A stretch of DNA of 64,000 bases. Source: Myxococcus landrumus (lineage in GTDB: Bacteria; Myxococcota; Myxococcia; Myxococcales; Myxococcaceae). Under the pieces are notes generated by a model that worked only from the letters and a program-made list of their open reading frames with translations, made no database searches and was not told where the DNA came from. Shown here in pieces: positions 8,931-20,426 of this stretch (positions are counted from its first letter, which is position 1; every line of letters starts with the position of its first letter). The position numbers and the translations under genes were made by a program. The stretch is from contig NZ_CP071091.1 in the NCBI RefSeq assembly GCF_017301635.1, forward strand, positions 5,282,001-5,346,000, in the 5' to 3' direction.

Positions 8931-9200
8931 TCATGTTCTTCGGACGGTGCTCGACCGGATGGCCCTCAAGACGAGCAGCAACACCACCGCTCCGATGAAG
9001 GCCACGAAGATGGTCCCCACAATCCCACCGAAGGGCTGACCCGCCCCCAGGGCGCGGAAGATGAAACCACCCAGGAATGCACCCACCACGCCCACCACGA
9101 TATCGCCCACCAGGCCGTAACCACCGCCCACCACCGCCGACGCCAACCACCCGGCGATGAGCCCGATGACCGCCCACACGAGAATTGTCTCCAATGTCAT
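8931..9200 (-). CDS. GlsB/YeaQ/YmgE-family small membrane protein
   Basis: An 89-residue protein with three predicted membrane helices and the family pattern IGLIAGWLASAVVGGGYGLVGDIVVGVVGAFLGG. It is annotated as stress-linked in many bacteria, with no known biochemical role. A GAGAGAGGAGAGAG stretch before ATG at 9200 supports the start. It converges with the exporter gene across 7 bp. Confidence 0.9.
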   Translation of the reverse strand: MTLETILVWAVIGLIAGWLASAVVGGGYGLVGDIVVGVVGAFLGGFIFRALGAGQPFGGIVGTIFVAFIGAVVLLLVLRAIRSSTVRRT

Positions 9201-9397
9201 CTCTCTCCTCCTCTCTCGCTGATTGAGTGTCTGGGAAGAGGATATGCACGGTGCGCCTCGGTCAGCCGGAAGCCCGGTCGTTCGGAAGACAGACAAGAAA
9301 CCCTCACACAGCTTTTAAATGACTTTCCGTCCTTTCTGCTCTAACCACGCGCAGCCCCTCCAATGTGTGGGAGGGGCTGAAGCCAAGGGAGCACAGC

Positions 9398-10714
9398 ATG
9401 GAACGCGGTCGGAATGATTCGATGTGGATGAAGTGCCTCGGACTGGTGTGGTTCGGAGCAGCCCTCGTCGGCTGTGGGTCCGAGGCGGGTGACGACGCAT
9501 CGCTGGAGCGGACGCGGAGCGAGCTGGCGGCTTGTTCGTATGTGATTACAACGAATACCTACGTGGGTGCGGATTGGTGGGGCACCCTCGTCTTCAAGAA
9601 CACGGGCGCCAGCTCGATGACGCGCCCGACGATTTCCTTCGGCATCCCCAGCGGCGTGACGTGTGACCACGACGAGGCGGGCTGGACACACACGCAGAGC
9701 GGCAGCACCTGCACCTATTCCCGGACGTCGGACCTGACGGTCGCCGCGAACGCCTCCTACACGTTCTATTACTCCACCAACACCAACCAGAACTTCACCG
9801 CGACGAACGTCACCATCTCCGACCCGGGCTGCGGTGGGACGGGACCGGGGCCCAACCCGGGCACGGGGATGACGGCGAACCAGAAGAAGGTGGCGGAGGC
9901 GCTCACCAGCATCTGGGAGAACAACACGCCCACCCTCGCGTATGCGTACGCGGAGAACATCGACGACGGGCGCGGGTACACCAACGGGCGCGCGGGCTTC
10001 TGCACTGGCACGGGCGACGCCATTCAGGTCATCCAGTGCTACAACGCGCGGCGCACCGCGGCCAACGGCAACGTCATGGCCAAGTACATGGCGGGGCTCA
10101 CCACCATCAACAACCGCTATCAGTCGACGGGGCAGAACCAGGGCTCCACGTCGGAGCTCGACTCGGTGGGCAACTGGGTGGCGGACTGGGGCACCAGCTA
10201 CAACAACACCACGACCCGCGCGGACTTCAAGGCGTGCCAGGACGAGGTGAGCGACCGGCTCTACTACACGCCCGCGATGAACGAGGCCACCAAGTGGGGC
10301 GCCACGCAGGCCCTGTCGCGAATGGCCCTGTACGACGCGAACATCAACCACGGTGAGTCCGGCCTCAAGAGCCTCATCCGAGCCACCAACAACGCGCTCG
10401 GCAACAGCGGCCAGGTGGCGCCGGCGGTGGGCTACAACGGCATCACCGAGTCGGCGTGGCTCCAGAAGTTCCTGGAGAAGCGCCGCGACGTGCTGGCCGC
10501 CGACTCCACGTGGCTGAAGGCCATCGACCGCGTGGCCGCGTACGAGAAGCAGCGCCGAAAGGGCAACTGGGACCTGTCCGCGCCCCTGCGCAACGACGTG
10601 CGCGCGCGCGACTGCTGGAGCACGTCCTATCCCTTCAGCGGCTACACCGTGCGGCAGATCAACGCGGACGGCACCTGGAGCACGCCCACCTCGTCCACCT
10701 TCTCCTGCCAGTAG
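9398..10714 (+). CDS. secreted GH46 chitosanase with N-terminal carbohydrate-binding module
   Basis: Predicted secreted endo-chitosanase that hydrolyses chitosan. The 438-residue product begins with a lipoprotein-type signal (GAALVGCGSE). A cellulose-binding-like beta module of about 100 residues follows (NTYVGADWWGTLVFKNTG onward), then a Gly/Pro linker (PGPNPGTGMT), then the GH46 domain. The catalytic region reads YAYAENIDDGRGYTNGRAGF, where the first Glu and a later Asp match the family acid/base pair. ATG at 9398 has AGGGAG upstream; an inner ATG at 9422 is also possible. It fits the predatory, polymer-degrading lifestyle of myxobacteria. Confidence 0.88.
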   Translation: MERGRNDSMWMKCLGLVWFGAALVGCGSEAGDDASLERTRSELAACSYVITTNTYVGADWWGTLVFKNTGASSMTRPTISFGIPSGVTCDHDEAGWTHTQSGSTCTYSRTSDLTVAANASYTFYYSTNTNQNFTATNVTISDPGCGGTGPGPNPGTGMTANQKKVAEALTSIWENNTPTLAYAYAENIDDGRGYTNGRAGFCTGTGDAIQVIQCYNARRTAANGNVMAKYMAGLTTINNRYQSTGQNQGSTSELDSVGNWVADWGTSYNNTTTRADFKACQDEVSDRLYYTPAMNEATKWGATQALSRMALYDANINHGESGLKSLIRATNNALGNSGQVAPAVGYNGITESAWLQKFLEKRRDVLAADSTWLKAIDRVAAYEKQRRKGNWDLSAPLRNDVRARDCWSTSYPFSGYTVRQINADGTWSTPTSSTFSCQ

Positions 10715-10726
10715 CGAGGTGAGGGG

Positions 10727-10753
10727 GGCCCGGGGCCTGCCTGGCTCCGGGCC
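10727..10753 (+). terminator. candidate terminator after the chitosanase gene
   Basis: GGCCCGGGG at 10727 and CTCCGGGCC ending at 10753 pair at 8 of 9 positions around a 9-base loop, 12 bp after the stop codon. There is no T run. Confidence 0.5.
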
Positions 10754-10843
10754 TGGTGAGGTGGCGAGCGCCGCCCCACCCGCCGCCCGGGCGCCGAAGA
10801 AGGGCCGCGCGAGGAAGTCCTTCCGCTAGAGTCCGCGCCGGGC

Positions 10844-12322
10844 ATGAGCGCGGCGCGACACAGGGCATTTCACTGGAGGGCCTTCCCCAGCCGACTGTCG
10901 ACCCGGCTGTTGGCGGCGTTCCTCGTGCCCACCCTGCTCTTCCTGGCGGTGACGGGCAGCGCCGTCTACCACCTGGCGCGCTCCCTCTTGGAAGAGGAGC
11001 TGGGCACCAGCCTGTCCAACATCGCGGCGGCCACCGCCAGCCAGGTCCACGGCGAGCGCATGCTCACCATCGACCCGGGCGACGACGTGGACGGCACCCG
11101 CACGTGGCGCAGCCTGGTGCGCACGCTGGAGGGCGTGCGGGACGCCAGCGGCGTGCGCCGGGTCTTCGCGGTGGATGTCCACGGCCGCGTGCGCGTGGAC
11201 GTCGGCGGCGGGCTGCCCGTGGGCGCGGAGGTGCCGGAGCTCGCCAGGGACAAGCTGGAGCTCGCGCGCGTCTTCTCCGGACAGCATGCCGCGAGCCAGG
11301 TCCTCTTCACCGGCTCCGACGGGCGCCTGTACAAGACGGGTTATGCCCCCATCTCCCACGGGGGCCAGGTGGTGGGCGCGGTGGGCGTGGAGGGCAGCGC
11401 CGCCTTCTTCGGGCCGCTCCAGCGACTGTCGCGCACCTTCACCATCATGGGCGCGGGGGCGCTGGCCGCGCTCGCCATCATCGCCCTGCTCACCGCGCGA
11501 GGGCTCTCACGCCCGCTGCGACGCCTCATGGACTCCGCGCTGCGCATCGGCCGGGGAGACCTCACCACGCCCGTGCCCGCGGAGCCCACGCTGGAGATTG
11601 GCGTGCTGGCGCGCGAGCTGGAGGTGATGCGGGGCGCGCTGGAGAGCCGCGACCGCCAACTGAAGATGATGCTCGCGGGTGTGGCCCACGAGGTGCGCAA
11701 CCCCCTGGGAGGCATCTCGCTCTTCTCCGGCCTCTTGCAGGAGGACCTGAAGGCGGGGGCGTACGCGGAGGCCCAGGAGCATGTCACCCGCATCCAGCGC
11801 GAGTCCGCCTTCCTCCAGCGCATCGTCGAGGACTTCCTCGCCTTCGCGCGCGAGCAGCCCGTGACACGCGCTCCGGTGGAGGCCCCCGCCCTGCTGTCCA
11901 TCGTGTGCGAGCTGTCCTCCGCCGACGCCAGCGCGCGCGACATCACCCTGGAGGTGGAGGCCACGCCCGCGGTGCTGGAGGCCGATGGCAGCCTGCTCAC
12001 CGCGGCGGTGCTGAACCTGGTGAAGAACGCGGTGCAGGCCTCGCCCGATGGAGGCCGGGTCCGCATCCTCGGCTCCGAGCAGGACGGCGGCTACGCCATC
12101 CGCGTGCATGACGCAGGCGGAGGCGTGCCGACCTCCGAGCACGAGCGCATCTTCGAGCCCTTCTTCACCACCCGGGAGAAGGGCACCGGACTGGGACTGC
12201 CCCTGGCTCGCAAAATCGCGCGGGCCCATGGTGGAGAGCTGCACCTGGCGTCGAGCCCCGGTGACACGACCTTCACCCTGACGCTGCCCTTGAAGTCGAC
12301 GGCCCTCAGCCGGCCACGTTGA
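10844..12322 (+). CDS. membrane sensor histidine kinase
   Basis: A 492-residue kinase. A first membrane helix (about 21-44) leads to a periplasmic sensor region (45-195, Cache-like), then a second helix (about 201-219) and HAMP. The HisKA domain has H282 in AHEVRNPLGG, and the HATPase domain has NLVKNAVQA (N box), DAGGGVP (G1) and TGLGLPLARKIARAHGG (G2). It is an orphan: no response regulator is adjacent. The NtrC-type regulator at 16049 is the nearest candidate, but four genes lie between. Its last 17 bases overlap the convergent receptor gene. Confidence 0.93.
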   Translation: MSAARHRAFHWRAFPSRLSTRLLAAFLVPTLLFLAVTGSAVYHLARSLLEEELGTSLSNIAAATASQVHGERMLTIDPGDDVDGTRTWRSLVRTLEGVRDASGVRRVFAVDVHGRVRVDVGGGLPVGAEVPELARDKLELARVFSGQHAASQVLFTGSDGRLYKTGYAPISHGGQVVGAVGVEGSAAFFGPLQRLSRTFTIMGAGALAALAIIALLTARGLSRPLRRLMDSALRIGRGDLTTPVPAEPTLEIGVLARELEVMRGALESRDRQLKMMLAGVAHEVRNPLGGISLFSGLLQEDLKAGAYAEAQEHVTRIQRESAFLQRIVEDFLAFAREQPVTRAPVEAPALLSIVCELSSADASARDITLEVEATPAVLEADGSLLTAAVLNLVKNAVQASPDGGRVRILGSEQDGGYAIRVHDAGGGVPTSEHERIFEPFFTTREKGTGLGLPLARKIARAHGGELHLASSPGDTTFTLTLPLKSTALSRPR

Positions 12323-14147
12323 ACTCCCGCGCCATCTGCCCCACCTCGCCGGAGACACTGGCCAGCGTGCGGGTGGCCTCGCGCGTGGACTCCAGCCGCT
12401 TCATCGTGAGGTCCATGATGTGAGACAGGTCCGCGATGGCGGTGGAAATCTGGGTGATGCCCACGTTCTGCTGTGTCACGGCGGCGGCGATCTGCCGGGC
12501 CGCGGCGGAGTTCTCCTGGGACATCCGCGACAGCTCCCGCAGCGAGCTCCCGGAGGCGCGCATCTGGTCCAATCCCGTGCCGATGGTGTGGACGCTCTCC
12601 GCCCCCATGCGCGCCGCGTCCCGGATGCCCGCGCCGATGTCCTGGAGGATGCCTCGGATGCGCTGCGTGGACTGGATGGACTGGTCCGCCAGCGCGCGGA
12701 CCTCCCGGGCCACCACCGCGAAGCCCTTGCCGTGCTCGCCCGAGCGCGCCGCTTCGATGGCCGCGTTGACGGCCAGCACGTGGGATTGCGCGGCCAGGTC
12801 CTTCACCGTCTCGGTGATGTCCGCGATTTGCGTGGCGCTCTCCGCCAGCTTCGCCAGCCGCTGCTGGATGCCATCCACCGCGGCGCGAATGTCCTCCATG
12901 CCGGCCATGCTCCCCTCCACGGCCGTTTCACCCTGCAGTCCCAGCTCCTCCGCGCGCCGGGCCACCTGGAGCACCGCCTCCGCCCGGTCCGCCGCCATGC
13001 GCGACGTGCGGCGAATCTCCTCGGACGTCACCTGGGCCTCGTGCAGCGCGGCGGCCTGCCGCGTGAAGCCCTCTTCCTGTTCATCGTGCGCCGCGCGCAG
13101 GTGGCTGCCCGCCTCGCCCAGCTTCACGGCGGAGGACTGGAGCATCCGGGGAAGCTGCTTGAGCCGGGCCAGCACTCCGTTCATCCCCGCCGCCAGGTCT
13201 CCCATCTCATCGGTGGACACCCACGCGGGGGCGATGACGCGACCCGCGGCCACCGACTCGATGGCCTTGCCCACCGCCTCCGCCGCCCGCGCCTGACGCC
13301 GCGCCAGCATCCACATGGTGATGCCAGGCAACAACAACAGCCCGCCCACCCACACCAGGCTGAAGGCCAGCTCACCCGCCAGGGCCCCGCCCATCTCCAT
13401 CAACATCCGCGCGGAGCGCTGGGCCCCTTCCGCCATCAACTCCACACGCAGCGTGTCGCGGATGGACTCCAGCTTCACCATCACCACGCAGCCGCTCAAC
13501 ATCAGCGCCGCGACAATGGAGCCGCCGAAAGTGAATGGCAGGAACCACGCCTGCCGAGGCCACGTCACCCCGCGTCCCGAGGGCGCACGCGTCGGGGCGC
13601 GACGCTGCGCCTCCAGCGCTAACGGCAACAGCAGCCGCTCCATCGACACGCTGATGGGAAAGCCCAGCAGCACGCCGCAGCACGCGCCGATGAGCGTGCC
13701 CACCAGCACCATCGACAAGGGCTTGTGCCACGTCAGGCACACGTGGAGGCTGAACCAGATGCCGCCCAAGGTCCATGCGACCCAGGAGGTCCCCACCGCG
13801 ATGCGCCAGGGCAGGCGCAGGATGCTGTCCAGCCTGGACCCAGGAGGTTCTCCCGGTTGAGCACGCAGCGCGCTGCCGATGAGCCACCTCATGAGCAGGA
13901 TGGGATACACCACGCCCAGCCCCAGGAGGATGGGCGGTAATACCCATGCGACAGTGGTGACTCCCTCCCAACCCGCGACCCCCATGGTCATCCCGTTGAG
14001 GTAGGCCGCGACAGGCGCTGCGGGCACCACCCAGGTCAGGAACACCTTCAGCGCGCGCCATCGATACTCGCGAATCACTTGCTCACTGAAACACATACGG
14101 GCCGCCTTCCCGCGCCACTCCCCCATGGACGCGGTGAATCCACTCAT
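12306..14147 (-). CDS. methyl-accepting chemotaxis protein
   Basis: Transmembrane receptor of about 613 residues. Several N-terminal hydrophobic segments (about 20-220) are followed by a HAMP-like segment (RQARAAEAVGKAIESVAAGRVIAPAW) and the cytoplasmic signalling domain with the hairpin tip AVNAAIEAARSGEHGKGFAVVAREVRALADQS. The tip binds CheA/CheW. Several in-frame starts exist (14177 GTG, 14147, 14126 and 14096 ATG) with no clear ribosome site, so the N terminus is uncertain. No che genes are adjacent. Confidence 0.88.
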   Translation of the reverse strand: MSGFTASMGEWRGKAARMCFSEQVIREYRWRALKVFLTWVVPAAPVAAYLNGMTMGVAGWEGVTTVAWVLPPILLGLGVVYPILLMRWLIGSALRAQPGEPPGSRLDSILRLPWRIAVGTSWVAWTLGGIWFSLHVCLTWHKPLSMVLVGTLIGACCGVLLGFPISVSMERLLLPLALEAQRRAPTRAPSGRGVTWPRQAWFLPFTFGGSIVAALMLSGCVVMVKLESIRDTLRVELMAEGAQRSARMLMEMGGALAGELAFSLVWVGGLLLLPGITMWMLARRQARAAEAVGKAIESVAAGRVIAPAWVSTDEMGDLAAGMNGVLARLKQLPRMLQSSAVKLGEAGSHLRAAHDEQEEGFTRQAAALHEAQVTSEEIRRTSRMAADRAEAVLQVARRAEELGLQGETAVEGSMAGMEDIRAAVDGIQQRLAKLAESATQIADITETVKDLAAQSHVLAVNAAIEAARSGEHGKGFAVVAREVRALADQSIQSTQRIRGILQDIGAGIRDAARMGAESVHTIGTGLDQMRASGSSLRELSRMSQENSAAARQIAAAVTQQNVGITQISTAIADLSHIMDLTMKRLESTREATRTLASVSGEVGQMAREFNVAG

Positions 14148-14277
14148 CTGGATGGGCCCGCCCTTTTCTTCGCGCACCCCACGGTGCGCGGAACAGGACT
14201 CGGCCGCACGGTTCCAGACAGTGCGCGCACAAGATATGCGCGCTACACGAAAGGCTTACACATCAGGAAAAATCCGC

Positions 14278-15126
14278 TTATCGCGCCAAAGTTGTGCGGG
14301 TTCGTTCTTCGGCGCAGCACGCGCGGAGGGCGGCGGTGTAGAGGCGCAGGGACTTGCGCGTGGCGGCCAGCACCCGCACCGGCTCATCGCCTCGCGGGTC
14401 CGTGGAGAGCTTGATGATTTCGAGCGCCTCCACCGGGTGCAGGTCGTCGTAGCGCGCGTGGGCCTTGAGCCACATCATGGAGGTGGCGTCGATGCGAACC
14501 CCATCCTCCGCGTAGGACCGGAACGGCTCCATCACCTCGCGGGTCCACACGCCGGTGATGCTCTCGATGGCCCAGTTGGAGGCGGCCACGCCCTCCGCGA
14601 GCGTGCCGTGCGTGCACGTGTCGAGCAGGTGCGCGTGGAGCGCCTGGACCTCTGGCAGCGGACGCAGGCGGAAGAGCGACTCCGGCGCCACGCCAATCGC
14701 ACGCACCCAGTCGATGAACCACTCGGCATGTTTCGCCTCGACGCCCAGGTTCTGCAACAGCCAGCGCCGGATGCTCGCATCTCCGGGTGATTGCCCATAC
14801 GTCGTCTTCGCCAGGGACAGTCCCATGTATTTGGGAAAGGACTCGACGATGAGGAAGAACTGCGACAGCACGCGCCGCCAGTGGAAAAGGGGTGGGCGCA
14901 ATCCGTCCGCGGTATCGCGAAACAAGGGAGGCCAGCAGGCCTCGTCCCAGTCCCTGCGTGTCGCATCCAGCAGGGACTCCACCCAGCGCGGGTGCGGAGT
15001 GGGGGTGAGAGGTGGAGGGGCGTAGCGAGGGGTGATTGCGGTGAACGTGGGGACAGTCACTTCCGGGCCGGGAGACGACATGGGGTCCACGATGCTCCTT
15101 GTCTCCAGCGGCAACGGAACCGACAT
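14278..15126 (-). CDS. heme-oxygenase-fold (TENA/PqqC/CADD-like) iron-containing protein
   Basis: A 282-residue all-helical protein resembling the iron-containing redox enzyme group (TENA/PqqC/CADD-like). Candidate metal ligands include the E..H pair in NLGVEAKHAEWFIDW and the H....H pattern in LKAHARYDDLHPVEALEII. Relatives act in PQQ, thiamine or p-aminobenzoate pathways, or as oxygenases; the substrate here cannot be named. ATG at 15126 has GAGGGG upstream. It stands alone on the minus strand after the receptor gene. Confidence 0.7.
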   Translation of the reverse strand: MSVPLPLETRSIVDPMSSPGPEVTVPTFTAITPRYAPPPLTPTPHPRWVESLLDATRRDWDEACWPPLFRDTADGLRPPLFHWRRVLSQFFLIVESFPKYMGLSLAKTTYGQSPGDASIRRWLLQNLGVEAKHAEWFIDWVRAIGVAPESLFRLRPLPEVQALHAHLLDTCTHGTLAEGVAASNWAIESITGVWTREVMEPFRSYAEDGVRIDATSMMWLKAHARYDDLHPVEALEIIKLSTDPRGDEPVRVLAATRKSLRLYTAALRACCAEERTRTTLAR

Positions 15127-15307
15127 GGTTCCCCTCACGCGCTGAAGCGGCCCCAAACTGGTGACAGCGCCTTCATCCCGCCATGCGATTGTTCGCGTGC
15201 AACGCTTTCACGACGCCCTTGATTCACAATTCAGCCTGCACCGCCCGAGCCCTGTTCTTCGTGTCACATCCCCGGTGGGAAGACGGGCCACCGGGGGGCA
15301 CGTGTGC

Positions 15308-15889
15308 TCACGGTGTGCGCGGCATCACCAGTCGCCGTGCCTTGTCGAGCATCCGGCGCAAGGGTGCCTCATCGGCGCGTGAGAGCGCCTCCTCCCATGT
15401 GAGCCATTGCGCGCCAGAGGACTCGGAAGGGTCATGCGCGAGCGACTCCGGGTCTTCCGCGTACACGAGATAGCGGACATCCAGGTGCAGGTGCTCCGGC
15501 TCGTCGCGCCGGGCGGGAATGGTGTGGACGTCCACGTCCAGCGGGCGCGGCGCGGTGGGGTGGAGCGAGATGCGGCAGCCGGTCTCCTCGCGTGCCTCGC
15601 GCAGCGCGGTGGCCTCCATGTCGCCCGCGTCCACCGCGTCCGAGTGGCCCCCCGGCTGCAGCCAGCGATGCAGCTTGCCGTGCAGCACCATCAACACCCG
15701 CGCGCCTTCCGGGTCCACCACCACCGCGCTGCCGGTGAAGTGGGCGCCCAACTGCGCGCGGGAGAAGGGCGACGGAAGCGTCTGCGCGTGGTGGAGCATC
15801 AACTCCAGGTCCTGGCGCTCCTTGGCATCCTCGGGGGAGTGGCGAGCAAGCAGTGCTCTCAAGGGCGCGGTGGTGTTCTGGGAATCCAT
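15308..15889 (-). CDS. Nudix hydrolase
   Basis: A 193-residue hydrolase of nucleoside diphosphate-linked compounds. The Nudix helix ends in REAREETGC and is preceded by [13 protein letters not shown]. The Glu usually 8 residues before the RE pair is Gly here, as in some divergent subfamilies, while the metal-binding EE pair is intact. The substrate is unknown. It is divergent from the response-regulator gene. Confidence 0.88.
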   Translation of the reverse strand: MDSQNTTAPLRALLARHSPEDAKERQDLELMLHHAQTLPSPFSRAQLGAHFTGSAVVVDPEGARVLMVLHGKLHRWLQPGGHSDAVDAGDMEATALREAREETGCRISLHPTAPRPLDVDVHTIPARRDEPEHLHLDVRYLVYAEDPESLAHDPSESSGAQWLTWEEALSRADEAPLRRMLDKARRLVMPRTP

Positions 15890-16048
15890 GCGGGCTCACG
15901 TACCGCTGGGGGCCCTCGTGCGCCAGCGCCTTCTGGAAGCGGGCGTTCGTCCCGGACCGGTGTAGGGTGCCGCCCCAGGTGTGCTCTCATGCGAGCGCAC
16001 CACCGGGGCGGCCGGAGCCCCGTGCTGCATGAGGAGCCGAGCAACAGC

Positions 16049-17455
<1,407 letters not shown>

Positions 17456-17628
17456 GCCTCGAAAATCCGTGACCCAGGGCCCCTCCTCGTGACTTTCCAC
17501 CGCCACCCCTTCCCCACCCCGTCCCACCCCAGACGCCCAGGCACCTGGAATCCCAGCGCTTTTCCGGGCACGGGACATGGGGATTGGAAGGACTGGCTGG
17601 CATCTGCTTTGCTCTTGGGAGGTTGTTG

Positions 17629-18678
17629 ATGATTCCCCGCCCCCTCGTGCTGGCGTTGTGCCTGCTGCTGAGCGTGCCCGCCCTGGGCGCGTCCGGTGTG
17701 GAGGCGGCGCGCGCGCGGGCCCAGGTGGCGAGGACAGAGGCCCGAGCGTTGAGGACCCAGCAACAGGGCCTGCGCGATGAGCTCCAGTCGGTGTCCGCCC
17801 GCATCCAGACCCTGAAGACCGAGCGCCAGGGGAGCCTGACGGCGGGCACGGAGCTGGAGACGGCGCTGCGGCGCTCGCAGGAGCTGAGCGGCTCGCTGAC
17901 GCAGTTGGCGCAAGCGGTGGCCACGGCGGAGGGTGAGTCGGAGCGCGCGCACGTGGCGCTGCATCAGGCGCTGTCGGAGGAGCTGGCGAGGCTGCGAGGC
18001 GCGTGGGATGGCACGGCCGACCGGGCCGAGCGCGCGAAGCTCCTGGACGCGATGCGCACGACCCGCGTGGAGCGGGACGCGGTGCGCTCGGCGCTGCCGG
18101 CCTCGCAGGTGCCCATGCTGGACAAGGCGACGCCCGGCGGGGATGACCCGGAGGATCTGCTGGCGCAGGCGGACGCGCTGCGCGACACCGAGGACAAGGT
18201 GCGCGAGCGGCTCAAGCTCCTGCGCGCCCACATCACCGAGGTGCGTGAGGAGAAGGACCTGGACCGCCGGATGAACGACTTCCTCGGCGAGGAGTCGATG
18301 TTCGACGAGCAGGACCGACGGCTGCGCGTGCGCCTGAACTCGGACCGGGGCATCCAGGTGGACCCCTCGAACCGGGATGGCAGCCCGTTCCTCTCGGAAG
18401 GGACAGCGGGCAGGCCGCCGCCAGGGAGCGGCAACCCTGGCACCTGGGAGCCGAGCACGGACGACCCCTCCTTTCCGACACCCGATAGAACCACCGCCCG
18501 AGCCTCGGACCGATGTCCCCAGGTGGAGGCCGTGCGCGCGCAGATGCTCGCGGCCGGTGGCCCGGCGAGCCTGTCGCAGATGGAGGACGAGGCAGCCCGG
18601 CTCGAGGCCCTGGTCCGCGAGCTGGACCGGCGTGCGAGCGACATGGAGCACCGCGCCCAGGAGCTCGCGGCGCCCTGA
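17629..18678 (+). CDS. exported coiled-coil protein of unknown function
   Basis: A 349-residue protein with a cleavable signal peptide (LVLALCLLLSVPALGAS). Long coiled coils rich in Ala, Arg, Glu and Leu follow (about 25-220), then a Pro/Gly-rich linker (about 260-300) and a second short coiled coil at the C terminus. No enzyme motif was seen. The start at 17629 follows GGGAGG; an upstream in-frame start at 17584 would bury the signal peptide. It converges with a lipoprotein gene and is probably a periplasmic or envelope structural protein. Confidence 0.7.
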   Translation: MIPRPLVLALCLLLSVPALGASGVEAARARAQVARTEARALRTQQQGLRDELQSVSARIQTLKTERQGSLTAGTELETALRRSQELSGSLTQLAQAVATAEGESERAHVALHQALSEELARLRGAWDGTADRAERAKLLDAMRTTRVERDAVRSALPASQVPMLDKATPGGDDPEDLLAQADALRDTEDKVRERLKLLRAHITEVREEKDLDRRMNDFLGEESMFDEQDRRLRVRLNSDRGIQVDPSNRDGSPFLSEGTAGRPPPGSGNPGTWEPSTDDPSFPTPDRTTARASDRCPQVEAVRAQMLAAGGPASLSQMEDEAARLEALVRELDRRASDMEHRAQELAAP

Positions 18679-18681
18679 GCG

Positions 18682-19221
18682 CTAGAGCAGTCCGGACTCG
18701 ACTTCCAGCCGCACCACCGCGCGCAGCCGGACCTCTCTCTCCGGGGTGCGGCCCTTCCCACGGATGATGATGCTCACGGACGGCGCGGCCACGTACGGCT
18801 GCAGCTCCAGGTCCGCCAGGTCCAGCCACAGGGTGGGGTTGGGGGCCCGCAGGTTGGAGCGGTTGAGGTTGCTCTTCGAGGCGATGCGCGTCTCGCGGTC
18901 CCCTGCCCGGACGTAGAACTCCACGGTGTCCAGGAAGGTGAAGTCCACGTCGTTGGGGCTGAGAATCTGGAGTGACAGGGATTCGACATGAACGGACGTC
19001 ACTTCGTTCTTCGTCAGACCCTGGTTCTTGAAATCCTGGTTCTGGTCGAAGTCCATTCCCGCCAGGCTGCTGATGGGAGGGAAGGCGTTGAGCTCGGTGC
19101 TGCCGCCCGGAAGGCTCGCGGGCACGGTGGTCTCGCCCCTGAGCTCGGTGATGAAAGACGACTGGGCGCAGGCGGCAAGCCCCAGGCCGACCGCCGCGGC
19201 GAGGAGTGAGACAGGGCGCAT
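18682..19221 (-). CDS. putative lipoprotein
   Basis: A 179-residue protein. The signal sequence ends in LGLAACAQ, a lipobox with Cys18. The rest is beta-rich with no recognised domain (DVDFTFLDTVEFYVRAGD and similar strands). ATG at 19221 gives the signal at the right place. It converges with the coiled-coil gene across 3 bp and is divergent from the outer-membrane barrel gene. Confidence 0.75.
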   Translation of the reverse strand: MRPVSLLAAAVGLGLAACAQSSFITELRGETTVPASLPGGSTELNAFPPISSLAGMDFDQNQDFKNQGLTKNEVTSVHVESLSLQILSPNDVDFTFLDTVEFYVRAGDRETRIASKSNLNRSNLRAPNPTLWLDLADLELQPYVAAPSVSIIIRGKGRTPEREVRLRAVVRLEVESGLL

Positions 19222-19320
19222 TCCAGCAATGTACCGGGCAGCAGGCGGGACGTCACTCGCGCCAGCCGGGCAGTCGGGCCCGTCCTCCCGTGAGTGGGGC
19301 ATGGAGGCAGGAGGCCAGCT

Positions 19321-20391
19321 ATGGTGCCCCGCGCCGTGTCCCGCGCCCTCTTCCCCACCCCCATCATCCTCCTGGTGCTGCTCGCCGCGCGCTCCGCGTC
19401 CGCGGCCGAGTGGGAAGGCACGCTCAAGGCAAGCGCCAGGCTGCTGGTGGACACCAACGCCCCCCGCGACTTCTCCGACGGGAGCACGCCCTCTCCGGGC
19501 GTCGACCCGGCGCTGAGCCTGCTGGGCGCGGCCGAGGGCCGGGTGACCTTCGAGCGCACGCAGCTGGTGGGCCGCTACGAGCTGGGAGGCCGGATGTACC
19601 CGGGCTTCCCGAGCGAGGACACGCTGATTCAGACGGGCGCGCTGGAGGGCTCCCTCGCGCTGGGGACCGAGTTCGGCGTGGGAGCAGAGGGGCACGCGAA
19701 GGACCGGCGGGGAGGCACCCGGGCGTACTCGGACCTGGGCACCAGCCTCTTCATCGAATACGCGCCGGACGTGCGGATGGCGCTGCGGGTGCGAGGAGGC
19801 GCCCGGCGCTTCGTGTACCGGCCGGACGCCACGGCCAACTTCGGTGGGGCGGAGCTGGGAGCGACGGGGCGATACCGCTTCAACCGGCGGCACAGCCTGT
19901 CCCTCTTTGGTGAGTGGGGCGCCCGCCGCTACGGCATCCAGGCGCGGCCCAGGCCCGGCGTCGAGGGCGGCACGCAGGGCCGGCGCGAGGACGGCGCGCT
20001 CACCGCGGGCCTCAACTACAGCTACCGGGGACCGGTGTCGCTGGGCCTCGGCTACTCGTACCAGGAGGTCTCCTCCAACAGCTTCGGGGAGACGGTGCTC
20101 AGGCACCGGGTGACGGGCACCGCGGGGGTGCGCCTGCCCTGGAAGCTGACGCTGATGGCCCAGGGCTCGCTGGGCATCACCCGCTACCCGGACGGCATCT
20201 ACCTCTCACCGGAGATCATCCTGCTCGAGGAGGATGAGGGACAGAACTCCCTCGCCCTGAAGCTGGCGCGCCCGGTGTCGGAGCACGTGGACCTGGAGCT
20301 GTCCTGGGGTCTGTGGAGCACCCGGCTGCCTCGCAACGACCTCACCTATGCGCGCCAGATGTTCGGTCTGGGCGTCACCTGGCGGGACTAG
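19321..20391 (+). CDS. predicted outer-membrane beta-barrel protein
   Basis: A 356-residue protein with a signal peptide (PIILLVLLAARSASAAEW). Many alternating amphipathic strands follow with aromatic ends (GRYRFNRRHSLSLFGEWGARRYG, LTAGLNYSYRGPVSLGLGYSYQEV). The C terminus LGVTWRD resembles the final barrel strand. No substrate can be proposed. The start at 19321 has GGAGG upstream. Confidence 0.7.
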   Translation: MVPRAVSRALFPTPIILLVLLAARSASAAEWEGTLKASARLLVDTNAPRDFSDGSTPSPGVDPALSLLGAAEGRVTFERTQLVGRYELGGRMYPGFPSEDTLIQTGALEGSLALGTEFGVGAEGHAKDRRGGTRAYSDLGTSLFIEYAPDVRMALRVRGGARRFVYRPDATANFGGAELGATGRYRFNRRHSLSLFGEWGARRYGIQARPRPGVEGGTQGRREDGALTAGLNYSYRGPVSLGLGYSYQEVSSNSFGETVLRHRVTGTAGVRLPWKLTLMAQGSLGITRYPDGIYLSPEIILLEEDEGQNSLALKLARPVSEHVDLELSWGLWSTRLPRNDLTYARQMFGLGVTWRD

Positions 20392-20426
20392 GGACGGCGC
20401 GTGACGAGGGCGGTGCGGGCGGGGCC